Below, piece by piece: positions 1 to 8,279 of a DNA stretch of 64,000 nt. The DNA comes from Rothia sp. SD9660Na (GTDB lineage: Bacteria > Actinomycetota > Actinomycetes > Actinomycetales > Micrococcaceae). The first letter of the stretch is position 1; every line of letters starts with the position of its first letter. The stretch spans positions 248,001-312,000 of the forward strand of contig NZ_CP125946.1 in assembly GCF_030064065.1 (NCBI RefSeq), given 5' to 3'. A program made the translations under genes and the position numbers. The notes below the pieces were generated by a model that was given only the letters and a program-made list of their open reading frames with translations, was not told the DNA's origin and searched no databases.

Positions 1-393
1 GACGCCCAGCAGCTGGCCCTCATTCAGCGCATGGTCAAGGACTTCAACCACCAGATGACCATCAAACCGGTGCCCGTGGTGCGCGCGGACGACGGGCTGG
101 CCCTCTCATCACGCAACCAGTACCTGAGCGCTGAAGAACGCGAAGCGGCCCTGGTTCTGTCCCGAACCCTGGCCACCCTGCGTGAAAAGTACATCACCGG
201 TAGCTTCACTGCTGAGGATATCGCCCAGGCCCGCGCCACCATCGATAGCACCGAAGGAGTGCGCCTGGACTACCTCGAAGTCGTCGATACCGACACTTTT
301 GAGGCCCCCCAGAGCGAACAGGCACGTGTGCTAGCGCTCGTGGCAGCCTACGTTGGCTCCACCCGCCTCATCGATAACATGGAAATTAACTAA
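1..393 (+). CDS. panC: Pantothenate synthetase, C-terminal part (cut by window edge)
   Basis: The reading frame is open from base 1 and ends at TAA 391-393, so only the last 130 residues are visible. PanC condenses pantoate with beta-alanine using ATP, the last step of pantothenate (coenzyme A precursor) synthesis in the cytoplasm. The stretch PVVRADDGLALSSRNQYLS is the conserved pantoate/ATP-binding region of the family, and the C-terminal half with LDYLEVVDTDTF is also typical. lysS follows 34 nt downstream on the same strand, so the two are probably co-transcribed. The start codon and the HIGH-like nucleotide motif lie outside the window. The family assignment is secure. Confidence 0.95.
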   Translation, partial: DAQQLALIQRMVKDFNHQMTIKPVPVVRADDGLALSSRNQYLSAEEREAALVLSRTLATLREKYITGSFTAEDIAQARATIDSTEGVRLDYLEVVDTDTFEAPQSEQARVLALVAAYVGSTRLIDNMEIN

Positions 394-427
394 GACCTCT
401 ATACCCAACCTAAGAACAGGTACATCA

Positions 428-1948
428 TTGACTGAACAGGGCAACACCCCCGCAGAAACCACCGGCGTCGATCACGGCGTCTCAGAGCAGATGCAGATCC
501 GCCTCGAAAAGCGCGCCAAACTGCTTGAATCGGGGCGCGAAGCCTACCCCGTGGTCGTCCCCGTCACCCACACCATCACCGAAATTCGCGAAAAGTACGA
601 CGGTACGCTCGAAGCGGACCAGACCACCGGTGACATCGTGGGTGTCGCCGGACGCGTGGTTTTCGTCCGCAACACCGGCAAGCTCTGCTTCGCCTCCCTC
701 CAGCAGGGCAACGGCACCCGCATCCAGGCCATGATTTCCCTGGCCAGTGTAGGCGAAGAATCCCTGGCAGACTGGAAGGCACTAGTTGACCTGGGCGACC
801 ACGTCTTCGTCAAGGGCGAGGTTATTTCTTCCCGCCGCGGCGAGCTCTCCATCATGGCCGAAGAATGGCAGATGGCATCCAAGGCCCTGCGCCCCATGCC
901 CAACCTGCACTCTGACCTTAACGAAGAGACCCGCGTGCGCCAGCGCTACCTCGACCTGATGGTGCGCAACGAAGCTCGCGACCTGGTCATCAAGCGCGCC
1001 AAGATTACCCAGACCGTGCGTAACGTGCTCAATGACCACGGTTACATCGAGCTGGAAACCCCCATCCTGCAGCTCATTCACGGTGGTGCGGCAGCCCGCC
1101 CCTTCGAAACCCACCTGAACGCCTTTGACCAGCCCATGACTCTTCGTATCGCCACCGAGCTCTTCCTCAAGCGTGCTGAGGTGGGCGGTCTGGAACGCGT
1201 CTACGAAATCGGCCGCGTCTTCCGCAACGAGGGCGTAGACTCCACCCACAGCCCCGAATTCACCACCCTGGAATGCTACGAGGCCTACGCCGACCAGTTC
1301 GTTATGGCCAAGCGCATGCAGGAAATCATCATGGCCTGCGCCGACGCCGTGGGCGTACACCAGATTGAAACCGAAGCCGGTACCATCGACCTGACCGGCG
1401 AATGGAAGTGGCTGGGCGTCTACCCCGGTCTGTCCGAGGCCGTGGGCGTTGAGATTACCCCCGCCACCACCGCAGAAGAACTGCGCGCTATCGCCGAGAA
1501 GTACGAGGTTCCCGTTGATCCCAAATGGGACGCCGAGAAGCTGGTTGTTGAGCTCTTCGGTGAAATTGTTGAACCCACCCTCATTAACCCCACCTTCGTC
1601 TACGACTACCCGCCCTCAGCCCAGCCGCTGGCCCGCCAGCACCGCTCCGAAGCCAACCTCATCGAGGCCTGGGACCTCATCATCGGCGGTATGGAGCGAG
1701 GCACCGCCTTCTCCGAGCTCATCGACCCCGTCATCCAGCGTGAGCGCCTGACCGAGCAGTCCAAGCTGGCTGCCGGTGGCGATGACGAAGCAATGCAGCT
1801 CGACGACGACTTCCTGCGCGCCCTCGAATACGGTGCTCCCCCCATGGGCGGCCTGGGTCTGGGCATCGACCGCCTGATTATGCTCTTCACCGGCGTAGGT
1901 ATCCGCGAGACCATCCTCTTCCCGCTCATGAAGCCCGAAGCCGAGTAA
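428..1948 (+). CDS. lysS: Lysyl-tRNA synthetase, class II
   Basis: This enzyme charges tRNA-Lys with lysine in the cytoplasm. The 506-residue length is normal for bacterial class II LysRS. After an N-terminal OB-fold anticodon-binding region (about residues 60-160) come class II motif 2 with FRNEGVDSTHSPEFTT (about residue 264) and motif 3 with GLGLGIDRL (about residue 474). I chose TTG 428 as the start because ACAGG lies just before it and the frame upstream would run into panC; an ATG at 491 is the alternative. A strong terminator follows at 1968. A tRNA-Lys gene is present elsewhere in the window (23395). Confidence 0.95.
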   Translation: MTEQGNTPAETTGVDHGVSEQMQIRLEKRAKLLESGREAYPVVVPVTHTITEIREKYDGTLEADQTTGDIVGVAGRVVFVRNTGKLCFASLQQGNGTRIQAMISLASVGEESLADWKALVDLGDHVFVKGEVISSRRGELSIMAEEWQMASKALRPMPNLHSDLNEETRVRQRYLDLMVRNEARDLVIKRAKITQTVRNVLNDHGYIELETPILQLIHGGAAARPFETHLNAFDQPMTLRIATELFLKRAEVGGLERVYEIGRVFRNEGVDSTHSPEFTTLECYEAYADQFVMAKRMQEIIMACADAVGVHQIETEAGTIDLTGEWKWLGVYPGLSEAVGVEITPATTAEELRAIAEKYEVPVDPKWDAEKLVVELFGEIVEPTLINPTFVYDYPPSAQPLARQHRSEANLIEAWDLIIGGMERGTAFSELIDPVIQRERLTEQSKLAAGGDDEAMQLDDDFLRALEYGAPPMGGLGLGIDRLIMLFTGVGIRETILFPLMKPEAE

Positions 1949-1967
1949 AGCCTCCTTACGCCCCTCT

Positions 1968-2001
1968 AGCCCGCCTGGCAGCCTGCCGGGCGGGCTTTTT
2001 T
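1968..2001 (+). terminator. Rho-independent terminator of lysS
   Basis: An inverted repeat AGCCCGCC (1968-1975) / GGCGGGCT (1989-1996) is followed directly by a run of six T. It ends the panC-lysS transcript. Confidence 0.85.
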
Positions 2002-2057
2002 GCCAGCTATCTGGGGTAGATTGGAGGGAGCATAAACCTACGAAAGGTAAGGAAGAG

Positions 2058-2255
2058 ATGGAATTCCTGATTGGTCTGGTTCCCTCAATTGGTGCTGGCC
2101 TGGTGCTTTATTTTATTTTGCGCTGGATGAACCGCGCTGACCGCACTGAGCGCGCAGCCCGGCAGGATATCGAAAAAGACGCCGAAGCCTGGTACCGCTC
2201 TGTAAAAAACGCGGACGGAACCCGGGACCCTTTTGGAACATCAGAAACTAAATAA
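2058..2255 (+). CDS. Small single-pass membrane protein, unknown function
   Basis: A 65-residue protein with one hydrophobic N-terminal segment (about residues 3-22) followed by a charged tail rich in R, E and D. ATG 2058 is preceded by GGTAAGGAAGAG, a usable ribosome-binding site. It sits alone between lysS and lsr2. The N-in or N-out anchor plus cytoplasmic-looking basic tail suggests a small membrane-attached protein, but I recognise no family and assign no function. The clear ribosome-binding site and codon use like the neighbours make it a likely real gene. Confidence 0.65.
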   Translation: MEFLIGLVPSIGAGLVLYFILRWMNRADRTERAARQDIEKDAEAWYRSVKNADGTRDPFGTSETK

Positions 2256-2461
2256 AACTCTTTTTGTTCTCTAAAGCGTGACTTTACTTCCTTTTTGAGA
2301 AAAGAATATGTACTATTTATTTTAGTCATCAAGGGTGACTAACTCGATTGCGTGCCCCACAGAAAAGGGTAGAGGCGGATTATCCTCTTATATGTCCTTC
2401 CCTGCCCAAAAAACGCGGTTGGGTTCATATTCCCTAAACAGCCTCATCCAAGGAGAACATA

Positions 2462-2815
2462 ATGGCTCAGAAGGTCAAGATTATTCTTGAAGACGATCTC
2501 GACGGCGGCCCCGCAGAAGAAACCGTACGCTTCGGTCTCGACGGCGGCCAGTTCGAAATCGATCTTTCTAGCGCTAACGCTGCCCGCCTGCGTGACGCCA
2601 TCCGTCCTTTCGCTGCTAAGGCCCGTCGCGTCCAGGGTGCCCAGCGCACTCCCGGCCGCCCCGCAGGCTCACGCACCACCGCTAAGCGCAACCCCGAAAT
2701 CGCTGAAATTCGTAAGTGGGCCCAGGAAAACGGCTACGAGGTTTCTAGTCGCGGCCGTATTCACCAGAACATTCAGGACGCCTACTACAAGGCTATGGGC
2801 AAAGAAAGCAAGTAA
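2462..2815 (+). CDS. lsr2: Lsr2-family nucleoid-associated protein
   Basis: Lsr2 is the actinobacterial counterpart of H-NS: a DNA-bridging protein that binds AT-rich DNA and silences foreign genes. The 117-residue protein starts with the family signature MAQKVKIILEDDLDGG, has a dimerisation half (residues 1-50), a basic flexible linker rich in R, P and A (residues 55-75), and a C-terminal DNA-binding domain ending with the AT-hook-like RGR (SSRGRIHQNI, about residue 97). AAGGAGAA precedes ATG 2462. It is monocistronic, with a terminator at 2837. The AT-rich upstream stretch (2256-2461) is a natural site for autoregulation, though this is inference. Confidence 0.93.
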   Translation: MAQKVKIILEDDLDGGPAEETVRFGLDGGQFEIDLSSANAARLRDAIRPFAAKARRVQGAQRTPGRPAGSRTTAKRNPEIAEIRKWAQENGYEVSSRGRIHQNIQDAYYKAMGKESK

Positions 2816-2836
2816 GTAATCTTCTTCTTGTCTCTA

Positions 2837-2875
2837 TGAGGCGGAACCCGATGAGCGGGTTCCGCCTCAATTATT
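2837..2875 (+). terminator. Terminator of lsr2
   Basis: A 14-bp perfect inverted repeat TGAGGCGGAACCCG (2837-2850) / CGGGTTCCGCCTCA (2856-2869) with a 5-nt loop, followed by the T-rich ATTATTTA. Confidence 0.85.
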
Positions 2876-3140
2876 TATAAGCGGCCTATAAAGTGCAGGA
2901 ACGTAGAAAAAGGTGGATAAATTCCAGGCACCTTCAGTCGGTAAATATTGAGGTGTATCTAGACAAAAGTAGAGCAACCTTAGAGCTACGCAGCTGACTC
3001 AATGTCAGCCCTCTTAGCGGCATGAGACGCGGGAGCTTTCCCTCCCTGTGAACACCATTCATTCCGTGGCGAACAGCGCCCCGCGGGCGCAGAAACGCGC
3101 GTAATCTTTTGGGTAATAGTAAGTTTCCAAGGAGTGTTCA
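2876..3140 (+). promoter_or_regulatory. clpC leader/promoter region, no defined motif
   Basis: About 265 nt without a gene between lsr2 and clpC. It ends with the ribosome-binding site CCAAGGAG before ATG 3141. A promoter for clpC must lie here. I looked for SigR-type and ClgR-type sites known from actinobacterial clpC genes and found no convincing match. Confidence 0.4.
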
Positions 3141-5759
3141 ATGTTTGAACGGTTTACCGACCGCGCCCGCCGTGTCATCGTGCTTGCCCAAGAAGAAGCA
3201 CGCATGCTGAACCACAACTACATCGGCACCGAACACATTCTGCTCGGTCTGATTCACGAGGGTGAGGGTATTGCGGCTCGCGCTCTTGAGTCGCTCGGTA
3301 TTAATCTCACTGCCGTGCGCGACCAGGTGCAGGACATCATCGGTTCTGGCCCCCAGGCGTCCAGCGGCCATATCCCCTTTACCCCGCGCGCGAAGAAGGT
3401 TCTTGAGCTGTCGATGCGCGAGGCTATCCAGCTGAACCACGGCTACATTGGTACCGAGCACATTCTGCTGGGTATGGTGCGCGCTAATGAGGGTGTGGGT
3501 AACCAGATTCTGACCAAGCTGGGCGCTGAGCCCGCTAAGGTTCGTCAGACCGTGATGGACCTGATTTCTGGCTACCCCGGCAGCAACAACGGTGAGGGCG
3601 GTAAGGAAACCGCCGGTGTGGGTGCGGGTAACTCCCGTGAGGGTACCCCGGCTGGGTCTGCCATTCTTGACCAGTTCGGACGCAACCTCACGGCTGCTGC
3701 GCGCGAGGGCAAGCTTGACCCCGTGATCGGTCGCCATAAGGAGATGGAGCGCGTCATGCAGGTGCTCTCTCGCCGTACTAAGAACAACCCCGTGCTGATC
3801 GGTGAGCCCGGTGTGGGTAAGACCGCCGTTGCTGAGGGCCTGGCCCAGGCTATCGTCCACGGTGATGTGCCTGAAACTTTGAAGGACAAGCACCTTTACA
3901 CCCTGGACCTCGGTTCCATGGTGGCCGGTTCTCGCTACCGCGGTGACTTTGAAGAGCGCATGAAGAAGGTGCTGAAGGAAATCCGAAACCGCGGCGACAT
4001 CATCCTCTTCATCGACGAAATTCACACTCTGGTTGGTGCAGGTGCCGCTGAGGGCGCTATCGACGCTGCCTCGATTCTGAAGCCCATGCTGGCTCGCGGT
4101 GAGCTGCAGACCATCGGTGCAACCACCCTCGATGAGTACCGCAAGCACATCGAGAAGGACCCCGCCCTGGAGCGTCGTTTCCAGCCTATCCAGGTGGACG
4201 AACCCAGCCCCGAGCTGGCTGTTGAGATTCTCAAGGGCCTGCGCGATAAGTACGAGGCCCACCACCGCGTGACCATCTCAGATGAAGCCCTGGAAACCGC
4301 CGTTAACCTGGCCCACCGCTACATCTCTGACCGCTTCCTGCCCGATAAGGCTGTTGACCTGATTGACGAGGCCGGTGCCCGTCTGCGCATCAAGCGTATG
4401 ACCGCTCCGCCCGAAATCAAGGTGCTCGAAGAGCGCATCGCCAAGCTCAAGGGCGAAAAGGAAGAAGCCATCGCGGCTAACGAGTTCGAGAAGGCAGCTG
4501 ACCTGCGCGATAAGGAGCAGAAGCTGGCCGCTGAGAAGGAAGAAGCCGAGCAGCAGTGGCGCAACGCCGGCGACGCCTTCGGTGAGGTAACCCCCGAGGT
4601 TATCGCCGACGTCCTTGCCTTCTCCACTGGTGTTCCGGTCTACAAGATCACCGAGGAAGAGTCTGGCCGTCTGCTCAAGATGGAAGAGGAGCTGCACAAG
4701 CGCGTCATTGGCCAGGAGAACGCTATCAAGGCTCTCTCCCGTTCGATTCGCCGTACCCGCGCGGGTCTCAAGGACCCCAAGCGCCCCGGCGGCTCCTTCA
4801 TCTTCGCCGGCCCCACCGGCGTCGGTAAGACCGAGCTGGCTAAAGCCCTGGCTGAGTTCCTCTTTGGGGATGAGGACGCCCTCATCACCCTGGACATGTC
4901 GGAGTACCAGGAAAAGCACACTGTGTCTCGCCTCTTCGGTGCCCCTCCCGGCTACGTTGGCTACGAGGAGGGCGGCCAGTTGACCGAGAAGGTCCGCCGC
5001 AAGCCCTTCTCCGTTGTACTCTTTGACGAGGTCGAAAAGGCTCACGCCGACCTCTTCAACTCCCTGCTACAGATTCTGGAAGACGGCCGCCTGACCGACT
5101 CCCAGGGCCGCGTGGTGGACTTTAAGAACACCGTGATCATCATGACCACCAACCTTGGCTCCCGCGAAATGGCCCGCCGTGTGCCCGTGGGCTTCCAGCA
5201 GGTCGGCGATGACCAGGGCTCCTACGAGCGTATGCAGGGCCGCGTGATGGAATCCCTCAAGGAGCACTTCCGCCCCGAGTTCCTCAACCGCGTGGACGAC
5301 ATCATCGTCTTCCCCCAGCTCTCCGAATCTGAGATTCTGCAGATCGTTGACCTCTTCGTTGCCCGCCTGGCCAAGCGCCTGGCCGAGCAGGATATGTCAA
5401 TTGAGCTGACCGATAAGGCTAAGGCTCTCATGGCAGCTAAGGGCTACGACCCCTCCATGGGTGCCCGCCCGCTGCGCCGCGAGATGCAGCGCAACCTGGA
5501 GGACCCGCTGTCTGAGAAGATCCTCTTCGGTGAGATCAAGTCCGGTGAGAAGATCACCGTGGACGTTGAAGGCGAGGGTGACCTGGCCAAGTTCACCTTC
5601 TCGTCGGCTCCCCTGGGTGAGCTGGATGCCGAGGCCTTCGATAAGGCCTTTGGTGAGGATGAGAAGGAGCTGCCCGCAATCCCCGAAGCTGAGGTAGCTA
5701 ACGAGACCGCCGAGCAGCGTTTCGAGGCGGAAGAGGCCCGCGAGGCCGACGAGCGCTAA
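3141..5759 (+). CDS. clpC: ClpC, AAA+ unfoldase of the Clp protease
   Basis: ClpC unfolds substrates with ATP and feeds them to the ClpP peptidase; it is central to protein quality control in actinobacteria. The 872-residue protein has two Clp_N repeats (about residues 1-145), a first AAA+ domain with Walker A GEPGVGKT (about residue 221), a UVR/coiled-coil middle region (about 420-470), a second AAA+ domain with GPTGVGKTE (about residue 557) and an acidic C-terminal tail. The length and domain order match the family. AAGGAG precedes ATG 3141, and a terminator at 5778 makes it monocistronic. Confidence 0.97.
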   Translation: MFERFTDRARRVIVLAQEEARMLNHNYIGTEHILLGLIHEGEGIAARALESLGINLTAVRDQVQDIIGSGPQASSGHIPFTPRAKKVLELSMREAIQLNHGYIGTEHILLGMVRANEGVGNQILTKLGAEPAKVRQTVMDLISGYPGSNNGEGGKETAGVGAGNSREGTPAGSAILDQFGRNLTAAAREGKLDPVIGRHKEMERVMQVLSRRTKNNPVLIGEPGVGKTAVAEGLAQAIVHGDVPETLKDKHLYTLDLGSMVAGSRYRGDFEERMKKVLKEIRNRGDIILFIDEIHTLVGAGAAEGAIDAASILKPMLARGELQTIGATTLDEYRKHIEKDPALERRFQPIQVDEPSPELAVEILKGLRDKYEAHHRVTISDEALETAVNLAHRYISDRFLPDKAVDLIDEAGARLRIKRMTAPPEIKVLEERIAKLKGEKEEAIAANEFEKAADLRDKEQKLAAEKEEAEQQWRNAGDAFGEVTPEVIADVLAFSTGVPVYKITEEESGRLLKMEEELHKRVIGQENAIKALSRSIRRTRAGLKDPKRPGGSFIFAGPTGVGKTELAKALAEFLFGDEDALITLDMSEYQEKHTVSRLFGAPPGYVGYEEGGQLTEKVRRKPFSVVLFDEVEKAHADLFNSLLQILEDGRLTDSQGRVVDFKNTVIIMTTNLGSREMARRVPVGFQQVGDDQGSYERMQGRVMESLKEHFRPEFLNRVDDIIVFPQLSESEILQIVDLFVARLAKRLAEQDMSIELTDKAKALMAAKGYDPSMGARPLRREMQRNLEDPLSEKILFGEIKSGEKITVDVEGEGDLAKFTFSSAPLGELDAEAFDKAFGEDEKELPAIPEAEVANETAEQRFEAEEAREADER

Positions 5760-5777
5760 GCCGCTTCTGCAAGCGCA

Positions 5778-5827
5778 AGCCGTCTGCGGCGTCCTGATAC
5801 TAGGGACGCCGCAGGCGGCTTTGTGTT
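5778..5827 (+). terminator. Terminator of clpC built from a GGCGTCC inverted pair
   Basis: The arms at 5778-5794 and 5804-5820 pair over 17 bp with one mismatch-like position, and TTGTGTTG follows. The stem contains GGCGTCC and its complement GGACGCC, the core of a motif that recurs throughout the window. Confidence 0.75.
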
Positions 5828-6155
5828 GCGCTGGTAGGTTCGTGATGCTTCTGTGATGGCTCTTGATAAATGTAACCAAAGCTTGACCAAGTTTTCAGGT
5901 TGTGCCCAGCTCTCTAAGGCTTGCGCTCAAGGCTTGCTTGCCATACTTGAGTCATACGGTTCGACAGAGCCCCTGAAGACTCAAAGCCCCGGTGTGCGGG
6001 GCCGCTTTAGGACAAGAAGACTCTTGTGTGTATGTGTGTGTAATGATGTAAATCAGCTCTCGCACCGCTTAGCGGTCGGGGGCTGATTTATTGTTTAAGG
6101 GCCTCTGCGACTTACGCGGCTTTGGCCCCAGCAGGCCGGGCAGTAGCCTTGAGGA
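5828..6155. other. Gene-free stretch with two hairpins
   Basis: About 330 nt with no convincing reading frame. It holds a short hairpin GCCCCG/CGGGGC (5986-6002), a TG-rich tract (6025-6040), and a terminator-like hairpin with arms AAATCAGC (6050-6057) and GCTGATTT (6082-6089) followed by ATTGTTT. A terminator with no gene in front of it could mark a small RNA, but I see no clear promoter and cannot name one. Confidence 0.35.
6050..6096 (+). terminator. Orphan terminator-like hairpin
   Basis: The stem AAATCAGC/GCTGATTT has an inner stem ACCGC/GCGGT and is followed by ATTGTTT. The nearest upstream gene, clpC, already has its own terminator at 5778. Confidence 0.5.
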
Positions 6156-6496
6156 ATGATTGATGTGACCGTCCGCCCCGCCACCGTGCACGATGTGCCC
6201 GCTATTCAGGGCCTGGTGCGCCCCTGGCCCTTGAAGGAATCCTGCTTGATAAAGAGGCTGTGGCCTACTATGAGGCTATCCAGGAGTTCCTCGCCGTTGA
6301 CGACGCTGCCGGGCAGGTTCTCGGCTGCGGGGCCCTGCACGTGATGTGGCAGAATATCGCTGAAATTAGGACGCTGGCGGCAGCTCCTGCGGCGCGCGGT
6401 CGGGGAGTGGGGCACGCCCTGGTGGCCGCTCTGGTGGAGCGGGCCCGGCGGCTGGGCGTTGCCAGTGGTTTTTGCCTGACCTTTAAGGTAATCTAG
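6156..6496 (+). pseudogene. Broken N-acetylglutamate-synthase-like GNAT acetyltransferase
   Basis: The N-terminus MIDVTVRPATVHDVPAIQGL begins a GNAT protein in one frame. From about 6230 the protein continues in another frame as ALEGILLDKEAVAYYEAIQ, then CGALHVMW, EIRTLA and the acetyl-CoA loop RGRGVGHALV. This order matches short actinobacterial amino-acid N-acetyltransferases of arginine synthesis. A 1-base gain or 2-base loss near 6222-6231 breaks the frame. The C-terminus also stops at CLTFKVI, where the family normally runs on for several tens of residues. With two lesions the gene should be inactive unless a sequencing error is involved. The missing 3' end abuts the duplicated module that starts at 6523. 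Confidence 0.75.
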
Positions 6497-6522
6497 TTCA
6501 CAACTTCTGAAAGGTGCGAACC

Positions 6523-7080
6523 ATGAATCGTCAGGATTTGCAGGGAACATACCGTCAGAAAAAGCGACCCGGCATCGTTGCCGGCGCAGCACTCGGCTTG
6601 AGCCTCTTGCTCGCCGTTGCTGCCTCGTTTTTCCTGGCGGGAACTTCAACTGTAGGGCGCTCACCGAGCAGTGAGCCTATTGAACATATTACGGTGACCC
6701 GCAAGGCAGCGGTGCCCGGCTATTCCGATGCCCAGTGCTGGCAGGCCTTCACCCGCGTGGCCGAAACAAATATTTTGGGTAAGGAGCTTCTAGCCCATAA
6801 ATTCTCCGTTATCTGGTGCGCGAAGGACGGCGGCATCGTCTACCAGCAGGACGCCACCACGGTTGACTACGAGGGCCCTAACATGCGCTCAGATCCGCCT
6901 GCTAACCCCGATTATTCACTGGCCTATGAGCTGGATTCTTTAGAGTCATACCGCACGGTTATTAGCCGCATGGTGAATAATAGTAGTGGCCTGCCGAGCT
7001 ACGGTTTCGAACGGTGCGTGGCCTTTACCCTCGACGCTGAGGGTACAGCGGAAGGAGAGCTCTCGTGCGTCCCCAACTAG
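6523..7080 (+). CDS. Uncharacterised membrane-anchored extracytoplasmic protein, copy 1
   Basis: A 185-residue protein with a basic N-terminus, one membrane segment (about residues 17-40) and an outside domain. The domain holds four cysteines in the contexts QCWQ, WCAKDGG, RCVAF and LSC, which suggests two disulfide bonds. The protein encoded at 7420 has the same four cysteines and the same blocks (QCWQ, N-LG-EL, YG(F/Y)-RCV, DSEGTAE/DAEGTAE), so the two are paralogues. ATG 6523 is chosen because AAGG lies 8 nt upstream; a GTG at 6514 would overlap that site. The next gene starts inside its 3' end (7065), so translation is probably coupled. I recognise no named family. Confidence 0.75.
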   Translation: MNRQDLQGTYRQKKRPGIVAGAALGLSLLLAVAASFFLAGTSTVGRSPSSEPIEHITVTRKAAVPGYSDAQCWQAFTRVAETNILGKELLAHKFSVIWCAKDGGIVYQQDATTVDYEGPNMRSDPPANPDYSLAYELDSLESYRTVISRMVNNSSGLPSYGFERCVAFTLDAEGTAEGELSCVPN

Positions 7081-7394
7081 ACCTTGATCAGGTACCCGGT
7101 ACGGTTCTGGCTGAGGACGGTCGCCCGGTCTTTTTGCAGACAGTACCCGGTCTCTTCGCGACCTGGGTTTATCCTGTGGCCCTGCTCCTGCTTTTGCTCG
7201 TGAATCAGCCCCTAGCCCTGTGGCTGGTGCTAGCCGCTGGCGTTTATGCCCACGGGGTGCGCTACCCCAGGGTCTATGAGGTCTTTTACCCGGTCTACTT
7301 CTATCTTTCGGTGGTGCTTGTGGCCCTCCTGCCCGTGGTGCACCTGGTGCTCACTTTAGCGACCGGGGTGAGCATGACGGACGGGCACCCCTAG
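7065..7394 (+). CDS. Uncharacterised small multi-pass membrane protein, copy 1
   Basis: A 109-residue, strongly hydrophobic protein with about three membrane segments. It carries the block AAGVYAHGVRYPR, almost repeated as IAGTYANGVRYPR in the protein encoded at 7980. A short soluble N-terminus contains GRPVFLQTVPGLF (GRQVYLNYRPGFF in the other copy). GTG 7065 is supported by AAGGAGAG upstream and overlaps the preceding gene by 16 nt. The constant pairing with the Cys-rich protein in both copies suggests that the two products work together in the membrane; that is inference. Confidence 0.72.
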   Translation: MRPQLDLDQVPGTVLAEDGRPVFLQTVPGLFATWVYPVALLLLLLVNQPLALWLVLAAGVYAHGVRYPRVYEVFYPVYFYLSVVLVALLPVVHLVLTLATGVSMTDGHP

Positions 7395-7419
7395 CCCCAG
7401 CGAGAAAGCGGGGAGAACG

Positions 7420-7986
7420 GTGAAAACGAGGCATCACACCATCGTGTTAGGGCGGGTATGTACCGCCGTGCTGGTTATTCTGCCCCTTGCGCTGGGTTGG
7501 CTTGTTTCTAGCCAGCAAATGAAGAACTGGAACCACATGCAGAATAATGACGGTGCCCTACTTGTATCGGTGAACTCCTGGAGCGTCAGCAACCTGGTGA
7601 CGGGGTCAACCCGCGATAAAATCACTGAAAAAGAAGCGGCCCTCTATGCAGACCATCAGTGCTGGCAGGTGAGCACACCGGTGACAGAAGAAAACCTGCT
7701 GGGTTCTGAGCTGACCACCACGGTTTTCTCCCTGGGATGGTGCACCGACGGCTCCGCCATCACCTACCTGAGCAACCTCACCTACACCTCATCCAGCTTC
7801 TCCCTGCTTGGCGATAACTCGGTCTACGACAGGGAGCCTGAGATATGGGAAGAAAAGGGGCCTGCAGCCCGGGTATCGGTGGTGCGGGAGTTCAACCGCA
7901 CCAGCCTCAACAGCTATGGCTACACCCGTTGCGTGAACTTCTCCATTGACAGCGAGGGCACCGCAGAAGCGAGACTGACATGCTAA
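7420..7986 (+). CDS. Uncharacterised membrane-anchored extracytoplasmic protein, copy 2
   Basis: A 188-residue paralogue of the protein encoded at 6523: one N-terminal membrane segment (about residues 9-30), then an outside domain with four matching cysteines (QCWQ, WCTDG, RCVNF, RLTC). GTG 7420 follows GGGGAGAA. The gene begins 25 nt after the end of the first membrane partner (7394) and overlaps the second partner (7980) by 7 nt, so all four genes look like one operon. The two copies have diverged widely outside the cysteine blocks, so the duplication is not recent. Confidence 0.75.
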   Translation: MKTRHHTIVLGRVCTAVLVILPLALGWLVSSQQMKNWNHMQNNDGALLVSVNSWSVSNLVTGSTRDKITEKEAALYADHQCWQVSTPVTEENLLGSELTTTVFSLGWCTDGSAITYLSNLTYTSSSFSLLGDNSVYDREPEIWEEKGPAARVSVVREFNRTSLNSYGYTRCVNFSIDSEGTAEARLTC

Positions 7987-8279
7987 AGAGAACAGACACC
8001 CACTACGACACCACCGGCCGTCAGGTCTACCTCAACTACCGGCCAGGCTTCTTTGCCCAGCCCTGGTACCCGGTGCTGGTTTTTGTGCTCCTTGTTCCCT
8101 CTGCCCAACTTTTGTCCCTTATTCTGCTCATCGCAGGCACATACGCTAACGGGGTGCGCTACCCCCGCCAGCACGGGGTCTTCAAACGAGGCTACTTCTT
8201 CTTCTCCTTCATTGCCGGAGTGGTTATCCCCTTCGCAGCGATTTTCTGGGGCAGTGCAACGACCGTGAGCTTCGGCTAA
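7980..8279 (+). CDS. Uncharacterised small multi-pass membrane protein, copy 2
   Basis: A 99-residue paralogue of the protein encoded at 7065, with the shared blocks YRPGFFAQPWYPV and AGTYANGVRYPR and about three membrane segments. ATG 7980 overlaps the end of the Cys-rich gene. Its stop codon overlaps the mutY stop on the other strand by 4 nt, so the two transcription units converge without a gap or a visible terminator. Confidence 0.72.
   Translation: MLKRTDTHYDTTGRQVYLNYRPGFFAQPWYPVLVFVLLVPSAQLLSLILLIAGTYANGVRYPRQHGVFKRGYFFFSFIAGVVIPFAAIFWGSATTVSFG

Noticed and set aside
782..1360. 192-codon minus-strand frame inside lysS
   Set aside because: Antisense shadow of a conserved gene; composition and lack of start signals argue against it.
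2885..3140. SigR-type (GGAAT/GTT) or ClgR promoter for clpC
   Set aside because: CAGGAAC at about 2896 is not followed by GTT at the correct distance, and no ClgR palindrome with proper halves is found.
3138..5045. Long open frames on the minus strand opposite clpC
   Set aside because: They mirror the clpC codon pattern, have no ribosome-binding sites, and the plus-strand product is an intact, well-known protein.
5853..6086. 77-codon plus-strand frame after clpC
   Set aside because: No ribosome-binding site, low-complexity and odd residues, and it runs through hairpins including a terminator-like stem.
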